Assembly (NCBI GenBank): GCA_034336665.1
Contig: CM067590.1
Location: forward strand, 1,459,748-1,523,747
Source of the DNA: Luscinia megarhynchos
Taxonomy: Eukaryota > Chordata > Aves > Passeriformes > Turdidae
Length of the DNA stretch: 64,000 nucleotides
Direction: 5' to 3'
Position 1 is the stretch's first letter. Each line of letters begins with the position of its first letter. Both the position numbers and the translations under genes were made by a program. A model generated the notes under the pieces. That model ran no database searches. It saw nothing but the letters and a program-made list of their open reading frames with translations, and had not been told where the DNA came from. This document shows, one piece after another, positions 1-11,300 of this stretch.

Positions 1-2325
1 GCTCAGCTAGGGAGGGACTAATTAATGATCATTAATAATGGGCAATTTAGCAGCACACAACAGGTCTGGCTCCCAGGAAGAAAACAGCATCTGTCTGAAT
101 GCAGAGCATCCCAGAATCCCAGGCTGGCTTGGGTTGGAAGGGACCTTAAAGCTCCTCCACTGGCAGCCCCTGGCCTGGGCAGGGACCCCTTCCACAGCCC
201 AGGACAACTCAGATTCCACCAACTGCCCCAATTTAGCTGCACTTGAACAAATTCAGCCTCCAGCTCTTCCAGTCCCAGCTCTTCTCTTCAGTACTGCAGT
301 AATTGATGCCAGCCTTTGCAGGGCCTCAGCTCAGCCCACATCACATCCACAGCTCTGGGAGATTCCCAGGGATGGAGACTCCACAGAAGCTCTGAGCAAA
401 CCCTCCCAGGAATGTTTCCTCACATCCACATGCAGCCTGGATTTCCACTGCTGGTTTACACTTGATCTTTTAGTTCATTCAAATTCCAACTTGGAAGGAG
501 CAGCTTGGGGCAGCCAATTATTCTGAATTTCCATCTCCTGGGTTTTGCTCGGTGCTTCCTGCATCCTGCACCTCCAAGAAGAGCCTGGTTCCCTCTTCTT
601 TCCATATTTAATACTTTGGTAAGATCTCCTTTGGGAATTTGAAGGCCTGGAAGACTCCCAGGTGCTGAATTCAGCCCTTCCAATTTAAGGGGAAACATTC
701 CATTGCCAGAGCACCATCCCATGGGAGGTGCTGACTGATTCACTGTGTTTCCATTAAATCCCACTCTTAATGGAAGGCACTGGGATCTTGGAATTGCAAT
801 GGAGAGCTCTGGAAGCCTTGAGAAGGTGAATGTTTTAAGACAAGCTTCTGGCCATGAGCTGAAAGAAGTATCCAAAAAATCTGAGCAGCTCTTCTTCACT
901 ATTCCCCCTTCTGAAATAATTCAGGAATTTGGATCCCAGTTTTCCAGTCTGAACCAGAGTTTTAGTGGGGCTGGGGCTGGTTCCCAGGTGCTGAACAGCC
1001 AAACAAAAAGCAGAGGATGTTGGGTCATGCAGGGGACACTTACGAGGGAGTTGCTGGGGTCGCTCTGGAGGGAAGAAATCTCCTTTGGGAAAGGCTCGTT
1101 CATCCTAAAGGGAATTCAGCACGTTAAAGTTGGCAGGGAAAGCAGGAAATTGCTTTAACTTGAAATTTCTGTATTTTCAAATCAAAATTTTAAGAATCAG
1201 GAAACAGTCTTCACTGTAGTTTTGATTTGTCTTTTAGTAAAATAATCTGAATTAACCTTCCCTGATTGCATCACTTCAGTTGGCAAGAGGCAAATCCCAC
1301 ATTTCCCCCTCTGGATTTGGACCCACCCTTGAAACCAGAGATCCTCCCAGCTCAGGAGAGCATTCCCAGGTCAGGAAGCAGTGGGAATGGGAATGGCAAG
1401 TGGGGGTGTCCTCACCATTTTGACGTGCATGGGTCTGTCAAAGAGCAGCTGCCCATTGAACATTGCTGGGAGGTGTTAAGGATCCTGCTTCAAGCACTGA
1501 GGGGAGCACAAAAACCCCTCAGAAAATCAGATTGTCTCAAATCCTTCTGCCTTCTCCAAAACTAAAAAGCCTTGAAATCCAAATACAGTGAACATTCAAA
1601 AAAAAACGAAAAAAAAAAGGCTTTTTGAAATTTAAAAAATGGTAAGAACATATGTCTGGGGTAAGATGAAGTTCACAAAGAGATACAAAATGTAACTCTA
1701 AGTCAGCCCAAGTGTTTAAATGTTTCCTCATTCACTTTATCCACTGGAAGCAGGGAGCAGTTCCACAGCCACACCCACATTTTGAAATGAGTCACGCCAA
1801 AACCTCTGCCCAAGTCTGCCTCCCACAGGGCTTAGTGCAGATGGGAATTAACACTCAAACAGAAACTTTGGGAAGGGAAAGGGGGAATATTTCCCTCCTT
1901 TCCATACCACAACCAGGAGTTGAGGGAGTAATACCTGGAATTTTATTGCTGTTTGGTTTCTAGGTAGCAAATCATTGCTGGGGCAGAGGAATGACACAGA
2001 ACAGGAAAACACCAGCTCTGGGTGCCCTGGCACAGGGACTGTCTTCTCTCCAGACAATTGCATTTTAATACTAATTACAACCCAGAGATAAAATCAGTCT
2101 CAGAAAATCTGGGATAAAATACATTTATCCACTTAGGAAAGGGACTAAAGATTTTGAGCAAATTACAAATCCTTCAAGATGGAATTCTGTCTCCGTTTCA
2201 CTTTTCCTTCCATTTTGCACCCACTACGAGCTGACCTTCCTTCCCCTGGCAATGCCCTGCCCAGGAATGGCATCCCCCTGTGCCCTGGGGGCTGCCAGCC
2301 CTGCCCTCCCCAGCTGCAAGGATAC
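1..2325. other. HNRNPM: HNRNPM intron sequence without a recognisable gene
   Basis: This is the intron downstream of the last visible HNRNPM exon. It holds a CR1-like fragment near 100-250 and A-rich tracts around 1600-1620. I see no further RRM exon and no other coding homology, and the small open frames here look like chance. Confidence 0.6.
100..250 (-). mobile_element. CR1 LINE 3' fragment
   Basis: The stretch around TTGGGTTGGAAGGGACC followed by TTAAAGCTCC and a GGGCAGGGACCCCTTCCAC block is the reverse complement of the avian CR1 3' end. It is short, decayed and lies in an HNRNPM intron. Confidence 0.7.
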
Positions 2326-5300
2326 AGATGGCCTGCACGGCCTCGATGGCCTGCTCGAAGGTGACGGTGCCGATGCCGCGGCTCTTGCCGTCCTTGTCCT
2401 CCAGGATGTCGGCCCTGACCACCACCCCAGCCATGCTGAACACCTCCTTCAGCTTCTTCCAGCCCACCTTGTAGTCCAGCTGCAAAACAGGGATGCCAGA
2501 GAGACTTCCATGAGTGTGGGAGCCCAGAGTGCTCCTCTGGCTTCCCTGGGAGGTTCAAGACCCCCCCAAAGACCCTCGGATGAGACCCAGGTGTCTCAGG
2601 GGCTGGATTCAGCTCCTTGGAACAATTTACCAACATGGAGAGAGGAAATGCAAGGTGCAAAAATAAATAGAGTGTAAATTAGACTGTTAGAATGTAGAAT
2701 TAGCAGATTTATGGAATGTTTGTGATAAGGGACACGTGGCCAAGATGGAGAATTTGGGGTGTGGATCCTCTTCCTCCTTCTGCTCCTGCCATCCATGCTG
2801 GGTGACATGCTGGCACTGCCAGATTGGATGGGGTCAGAGCTGGGCTGTTTAACAAAGTTGTATTGTATTGGAAAATAATTGTAAATCCCCAGTAGGTAAT
2901 TTAGACTATAAAAGATCAGTCCTGCCTCTGCCAGGCAGATTCTGCCCTGGATGTCTGGTGAGCAGAGCTGTGAGCTGGGCAGAGCAATTCTGAGATGAGG
3001 GAGAATAAACAGCCATGGAAACCTCTCAGAACAGCTCCTGCAGCCTCTCAGAAAGAGCTGGGCTCAAACCACCTGCATGTGCTGCAGAGGTGAGCTCAGG
3101 GCTGAGGAGACACCTCGGGCTGTGACACATGAGCAAACAGCATTACTGGGCTTCTGCCCTTCCCTGCTATTGGCATTAAAGCTGTCACAGAGCTAAAACT
3201 TAATCCAAAGACAGAGGGCTGCTCAAAAATCCAAATGAACAGACAACTGAGAATCAACAGGACACAGAGAGGAAGTTCTCCTGGAATTCCAAGGCTTTTC
3301 CTCCCTCAGGGCTGCCCCAGCTGAGGGTTTGCACTCACGTTGGCCACGAAGACGGTGCTGCCGAGGCGGCCGGCCTGCAGGGCGTGGATGATCTCGTTGG
3401 GGATGTTGGGGTTGTTCAGGATGCTGGGGGGGATGTTGATCATGCCAGGGCCACCAGGGCCAGGCCCAATGCCCATCCCTCCTGCTGCCATCACCTTCTG
3501 CATGGCCCTCCTGGCGTGCTCCCCGTCGGGGTCCTGGGGGGAGACAGACACTGAGACCCCCACGGCAGTGCCAGGGCTGAAATGGGCACAGGGAGGAGTT
3601 TCCCTTTATCCCAGGGACACATAGACAGACCCCCATGGCAGTGCCAGGGCTGAAATGGGCACAGGGAGGAGTTTCCCTTTATCCCAGGGACACATAGACA
3701 GACCCCCATGGCAGTGCCAGGGCTGAAATGGGCACAGGGAGGAGTTTCCCTTTATCCCAGGGACACATAGACAGACCCCCATGGCAGTGCCAGGGCTGAA
3801 ATGGGCACAGGGAGGAGTTTCCCTTTATCCCAGGGACACAGTGAGACCCCCATGGCAGTGCCAGGGCTGAAATGGGCACAGAGAGGAGTTTCCCTTTATC
3901 CCAGGGACACACAGACACACACACTGAGATCCCCATGGCAGTGCCAGGGCTGAAATGGGCACAGGGAGGAGTTTCCCTTTATCCCAGGGACACACACACA
4001 CAGACACTGAGACCCCCATGGCAGTGCCAGGGCTCAAATGGGCACAGGGAGGAGTTTCCCTTTATCCCAGGGACACACAGACACTGAGACCCCCATGGCA
4101 GTGCCAGGGCTGAAATGGGCACAGGGAGGAGTTCCCCTTTATCCCAGGTTTCCTTTTGTCCCAGGATATCTGCTCCCTAAACAATCCCAGTTTCCCTTTC
4201 ATTGTCAGTGAATTTGTTTTATTTCAGCCATCACCCAGCACCCTTTATCATTTAAATTATATCTTTATTATTGGTGCCCTTTATTATTAAAGGCATTTCC
4301 CTAATTCCCAACATGTTTATCCATCATTAGCATCAACAACAAATCTCTGCTATACCTGTTCCAAACCCTGATAAACCCCCAGTGCCACTGCAGAGGGTTT
4401 GGAATGAACTCCTCCCAGTATTGGCTGTCAACAGCCAAGCCATTGAAATGGAAATACATCTTTGAGGTATTCCAGGAAAGAGCTGATTCTAAGGAATTGT
4501 TGGTGGAATCCATTCATTCTGATGCAGAACTCAAAGGGAAGTTTGTCAAGAACAGACACTCACAGAGGCTTCTGTGTCAAATCATTAACAAAGGAACTGC
4601 ATTTAAAGCCAAACTCCTGCTTTGTCCTCACATCCAGTTTAGCCTTGACAACCACAAGTTCAGCAGTGGTTAAAATAATTAGTAAAAGGTCTGCTGAGGT
4701 TTTTTATCCTATTTAAGTCCTGCTTTCTGTCCATTATCCTTTGAGCCAGCCCGAAACCTTTAACCAGAACTCCCCCACCCCACCCAACTGATCCCCTCCT
4801 TACTTCTTTCACTTTCAGGGGTCTCCCACCAAGACTGTGCTTGTTCAGAACCTCAGCAGCCTTCTTCATGCTCTCTTCCATCTTGAACTCAACCACCCTG
4901 CGGGGACAGAAGCCAGCTCAGATGCTGTGTGTGAGAAGGACCCCCGGCTTTCTGCAGAGATCAGAGTGAACTTACGCGCATCCCTGGCGAGGCCATTCCA
5001 GGGCAGTCACGGGCAGGAGGGAAGAGAGAAGGAATAAAGTCAGTGAGAGCTCAAATCACACACAAATATTTTATTATTAAAGCCAAATCACATCAGTTAA
5101 GCCCTACCAGCGAAAATAAATGTAACCTTACACAGGCAAGCCTCCAATACTGGAATTCCATAATTTCTTATGCCTTAACAGGATTAACCTGGGGTCTCTG
5201 AGCTTGTGACAAACACTAAATCCCGACTCTCCAAGAAATACCACACGCTTCCTGTGACCTGCTCTTCCCTGGCATACAGCAAAACCCTCCACACTCTCAC

Positions 5301-8300
5301 CCTAAATCCATATCCATAGCCACTCAGGAGTGCTCCTATTCTCCTCCCTGCTCCTGGACCCAAGGCCCATGAAGGCACTGAACGTTACATTTAGGAATTT
5401 ACCTCGCTCTGCTGGCCCAGGAAGCTGCACCCTGGCCTTTCCAAACTCAGCCAAACCACTCGAGTGACTTTTCCACAGCACAGGAATCTTCCAGAGCCCT
5501 GCCCTGCCTGCTGGGCTCCAGGGTGACACGGCCAACGCCAACGGCACGCGGGGAACAGCTGCTGCCTGCAGACCCACCCACCTCCTCCCATCCCACAGCA
5601 CTCCTGACCTAGAGCCACTGCACATCCACACTCTGAGCCTCCCTGGCCTCCTGTCCAGCACACAGAAACATTGCAGGTAGAAAATCCACAAAGAAACTCT
5701 CAAACACTTACCCTTGACTTTCCTTCAGCGTCCATTAAGAGCTCCACGTATGTTACCTCACCAACTACAAATCAGATTCCAGACGACACAGATACCAAGG
5801 GAGAAAAGCCAAGAAAACAATGGGAATTTAGAACAATCAACAACCGTGTATGGAGCCTCTGCCTTATAAGAAAGCCCAGAAACACTCCATGTTCTCTAGA
5901 CCACAAAACTGGACAATTACAGGTATGCAGTAAAGGTTTCAAGCACTTCAATATGTTCTTGGTTTTCCTCCGCCTCCAAAGCCAGAGATTTCTGCAGCTC
6001 CCTGGATCTGCAGTGCCCTGAGTTCCCCGAGGCAATCCAAACCCATGGGGAAGGCTGCAGGAACAAGTTTCCCTCTCTTCCCACAGGATGTGGTCCTGGC
6101 TCCAGAATTTCAAGGGATTTGTTTTTCTCAGGATTTAAAGATGAAAATGGACTCACACTGAAGCAACAGATCAAGAGATCACTGCCTGCCTGCTGTTTAT
6201 TTCAACTGATTGTTAAGCCACAATCAATTCCATTTTAGCATTCAAATCTCTCAAGACAAAACTGTCAACAGCAAAAGGCAAAAGTCCATGGAAAACTCCA
6301 CCTGCCCCTCTCCTCACAGGACTGGGATTGCCTCCCTAGGAACAAATAATCCTGGCAGGGACCTCCAGAATGCAACTACCCAAATGGCTGCTGCCTTTGA
6401 AGGGACTGGCATACAGAAGAATGGAATACACACTCCTATTTAATCATATTTCATTTTTCCTTTCTGGTTTTAGAAGTCCTGGGGTTGAAATTTAAACCAG
6501 GAGGACTCCAAGCTGCATTGTGTGGACAATGGAATGTTTTGTTTGTGGGAAACCACGAGCCAGTTGAGCGTGAATAGTTTGACTGGAGCAAGGAACTGGG
6601 GTTTGTTTCAGTGCTCAGGCTGACCTCCCCAAGGCCCAGCACTTCACAGGACACTGGGAATCACTGTGCAAAACTGACAGCCTGGAAGGTCTCTCTTGAA
6701 GCTGGAAAAAAAAGAGGAATGCTTAATGAAACCACTGATTTTTCATCTCCATTTCTTATTTTAAGTAATAATTTAGCAGTAAGAGCATTCCAGCCAGAGA
6801 AGAGGATGAACAGCTCAGATCCACTCCTGCTTCTGGGAGGACAATGAGGCTGGGAAAGGCTGACAAGTCCCTCTGAAAGGGACTCCATGGAGTGTCCACT
6901 GCCACCCACAGCTCCATCCACGTTGGTATGGATCCTAATTCCAGTTTCTAATCCCTCAGAGCTCACCCAGCACACGTGGGATTGTCCCCAGGGAGTCCTG
7001 GGGGGCTCAGCTTTCCCACCAGGTTCTGATGCCATCCAGCTCAACAGCAGCAGCCAGAGCCCAGCCACACCTGGGGCTGGGATTCACCAGGTGAGCTGCA
7101 CTCCAAACCCTCTGTGAGCCACAGCCTCAGGTGTGGCACCCCCTGAGCCTGCACAGCCCCAGAGCCAGGGCTCTCCTGTCCCAGCCACAGCCTCAGGTGT
7201 GGCCCCCCTGAGCCTGCACAGCCCCCAGTGAGGCTCTCCTGTCCCAGCCACAGCCTCAGGTGTGGCACCCCCTGAGCCTGCACAGCCCCCAGTGAGGCTC
7301 TCCTGTCCCAGCCACAGCCCCCAGTGAGGCTCTCCTGTCCCAGCCCCTCCTGCAGCTCCACACACACAACTCCCACAGGACTCGGCCAAGCCTCAGGATG
7401 TCCAACAAAACTGAACATCTGCTCCTGTAACCAATCCCTGACTCTGAACCACAACATCTCCAGGAATCTCTTGAGAAGTTGAGTCTGTGCCAGTTTTGCT
7501 CAGAGCTTCCTGCTGGAACCTTAGATTAAAATCCAAATATTCAGCCTGAAGTAGCTGCTTCCCTTTGAAGGACTGAACTTCCTGAAGAGCCCCATTTCAG
7601 AACAGCAGGGGGAATGACACACTCAGTGCAACAGCTCTGAGCCAGGACACAGCCCAGAACCACTGCCATGAAAATACAGTAATTTCACCTAAAATCGTGG
7701 GAGAGGAGCCAACCCAACCCCTCTGCCAGCAGATCATTGTCTGGCAAACTGGTGGAGGAAACCTTTTTTAAGAAGCTAGGCTGGGTCACATCTTATTTGG
7801 AGTTTTGGGGTTTTTTTCTAGATCCCAAACCACAGAATGCCACAGAAGAGTAGCAGGGGCAGATATCATGTGCTAGACCAGGATAAACCAGAGATCCTGG
7901 CAGGATTCTCTTCTGCCAGGGAACAGCTGGATTCTGTCAGGGAACATCCCACAGCCACAAGTGGAGAAATTTCATCCAAGCACAAAAATTGTTACTTCAG
8001 CATCCTCCCAAGGGAGGAAACTTCCAAAAAACATCAGCTCCAAGTCACTGCAGGTTTAATTAAAATGTTCCCCCTAAAATCTTTAAGATTTTACATAGAG
8101 GAAACTGACTGATGGTTTTATTTAAACCTCACACTTCAAGTTTGGAAATGGAGCTTTTCCCAAACCAAGAGACTGGAGCAGAACTTACTGCAATAACCAG
8201 AAATCCAAACTGAACAAAGCCTTGGTGTTATTTACCACAAGCATTATTTTTCCTCCCTTTTAAAACTTTGTGTCACTTCCCAAAGTTTATCAGCACAGAG

Positions 8301-11300
8301 AATGCCAATGTTCAGGGTGGGCTGCTCCAGAATTCCAGAACTCTGCAGGGCCTGCCCAGGAAGCTCAGTCAGGATGCACAGGGTGACCTGAGGCCCTGAA
8401 GACACATTGGGAACTCCCCAGAACAAGCTCAGACAGAAATGCCAACTTTAGGTTGGGCAGTTTGATTTTAACAGTTTGTGACAAACCCAAGGGCTGTGAG
8501 AGGTGTGAAAGGTGCAGGGAGGGAATGGGGGCAAGAACTGGGACTGGGGACATGTTTTATAGCAGTTATTCCTTGGCCTCCAGGGCCAGAAGGAAATACC
8601 AAGAGGACCAAAAAACTTTACACTCCCAGTGTGAGGCAAAGCAGAGCTGGCCACAGCTCCTCCCTCAATCCCTGGGGAGAGAAGAGGAGCAAGGTTTACA
8701 CATGCAAAGCTTTGAAAAGGGAGAAGGAAAACCTTCCCAAACAGAGACACAGTCAGCAATTGTGCCACAGATAGGGAAGGGAAACTTCCCTTCTGCAAGA
8801 GAACACCCAGAGTAAGAGGGGATTTTGGCTCTTGAAGAGCTCAGGCAGAGATTGTGAGATTTGAAGAGGGAGTGAGAAGCTCCCTGCAGCCAGGGGAGGG
8901 CTGAGATTCCTCGGAAAGATGGAGAAAGCCCAAGGGAAACGGACACTCCAGCAAATGGAAGGGGGACAGGCCAAGGGTGGAACTGCACATTCCTTCCCCA
9001 TCCCTCCCTGACTCCCCAGAACTCAGTGTGAGCAAATCCTGGGGACTCTGCAGTGCCAGTGTCACCAGTACTGGCACTGGGACACCAGTAAGAGCCACAG
9101 GCTCATCTTCAGGAGGCCACCAAGCCTCCAGCACTCCTGGAGGCTCAGCAGGAAGGAGCAGTGGGGTTCAGCAGCTGCTCTCTGCAGGGGATTCAGGCTG
9201 GGAGAGCTCTGCTCCTGCTTTGCCTCAGCTCGGGCTGTGCTGGAGAAGGGAATGTGGGCCAGCCCTGCCTGCCCAGGGGACACAGCCTGGCCTTCACACC
9301 CCGCCCGGGGAGCCGCACTAATTACACCCATTAACACGTCCCTGCCCACACAATGTGACAATTAGTGTCTCATTTTACAGCTAACCCTCTCCTTGCACTC
9401 TCTGCCTTTTGCTACTTTGGGCAGGAGAAGGCTCAATTACAAAATCCTGAATTTCCTAAAGGAACCAATAAAACCTGGAATTCAGACCCCAGTGTTTTGA
9501 CGCCATCACCTCCCTTCCACCAGCTGCCACGAGCACTCCCACGTTCCACTGCACGTGTGGGGGACAGATCAGGACATGTACCCAGCACTCAGGTACTTCC
9601 ATGGAAAGCTGCTGCCTCTGGAAGCCCTTCCCAAATTCCTGCTCAGTCGGTTTGGGAACACCTTGTGTCTGCGAGCCAAAACCAGGGAGTTTCAAACAAG
9701 AACATCTCTTCATTCCATTACCAACATTCCCACTGCATACCTGTAATTGAGTTTCTCCAACCAATGCACTGGGACGCCCGAGCATCTCTGGGGACAGAGA
9801 GGTGGCACCCGGAGCAGCCTGGCCACTGCCACCGGCACCTCCCCGAGCTCCTGCTGCTACTGCCCTGCAGAGCCCTCACACACCCAGGGTTTCCCCCAGG
9901 GCACAGAATTCCACCTGCTCCCAGAGCCTGGGACGTTCGGCCTGGCTGTTCTTACACTTCCGAAGCAAGAATTCCACGGGCACATTCCTGGGGCTTGGAA
10001 CTGCTCTGCCTCAGGGCAAGGGCCGAGCAAACCTGAGAACAACTCCACAGCAAATCCACACCGTGAATTCACCAGCAGTGCCAAACCCCAGGAAGGGTGA
10101 CCCCAGTTTCAGCAGGACAAGCCCTGCAGCCAGAAGGAAGAGGCTCCCACGCTGCCCTAGGATCTGCTGGAATGAGCAGGAACCACGCCGAGCCCGCCTC
10201 TGCCACCCACGGGAACTGCAGAGACCAGCAGACACGGGAACGGGATCCACACAGCACAGACTGGGCACCTGCACACCCAGAGACCCAGAGCAGCCACGGG
10301 GCAGTTCAGGGTCCTTCCAAAATCAGCGGGCTGTTCCAGCAGCCCTGGGGCTGACGCTGCTGCCATAGCACACAACCACTGCTGGCTCTCAAACAGCCCC
10401 TAACTGGGGAAGATTCCCAGTGCTCCCAGTCCCGACGGCCGTTCCACTGACTCGGTTCCCTTTTGCCTCCAAAGACAAACATTTGAAACCCTCTGGAACT
10501 TTGTTTTCCCCTTCTTCAGGCCACACCTCAAGCACCTGAACTGTCAGTCCTTACCCGGCTCCAGCACAATGACCACTGCCCACTACCCTGGCTGATGCTC
10601 TGTATCCAGAAGTGCCCACAGGAAATGTTGTGCTGTTACTCTGAACTCGGTTTAGACATTTGAAGGCTGGAGAAGCCAAGGATTTTCTTGCCACTCCACT
10701 GCACTCCCAAGGTGACTTGAAAACCAGAAAGCTGGGCACCAGCCTGAAGAAATGACACTAATTTAGACTTGTCACCACCTGAGTACTCAGCTCAATCTCT
10801 TCATCTTCCTCAAGAGATGAAGGCGTTCAGGTCAGCAAAGGCAGCTCCCATCCACAAGGGAAGGAAAGGGAACTGTGGAAGGGGGAACACCACAAACCTG
10901 ATTTCCAAAGCCCTGATTCTGCTGCAGCACATGCCAAAGCACCAACCTGATTTTGCAGGTCACCCTTAAATACATTGAACTGCAACCAATGGCAGAATGG
11001 CTCTCGAAGCCAGCCCAAACCCCTCCGAATGTGGGGACACACCAGAGCAGGACCGAACCACCTGAGTGCTCAAAAAACATTAAAATGCTTCAGAAAGTTC
11101 TGCTGCACTTCAAGGCTACAACCTGCTGCAAGCCTGGGGCTGGATCCCTAAGGAAAACACTGCTAATCCCAGGATGAGCTGGAGCAGCTGCGTGCCAGAG
11201 GCTGCACAGGAACCTCCCCTGGAAGGCTGCCAGAGGTTGTGCAACACCCAGCACGGCTTCGGGAAGAGCTTTCCCAAAGTGCTGTGGCCACGTGCAGCCA

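Noticed and set aside
456..1158. Open frames of 137-147 residues near the left edge
   Set aside because: They lack homology and splice logic, and lie in an HNRNPM intron.
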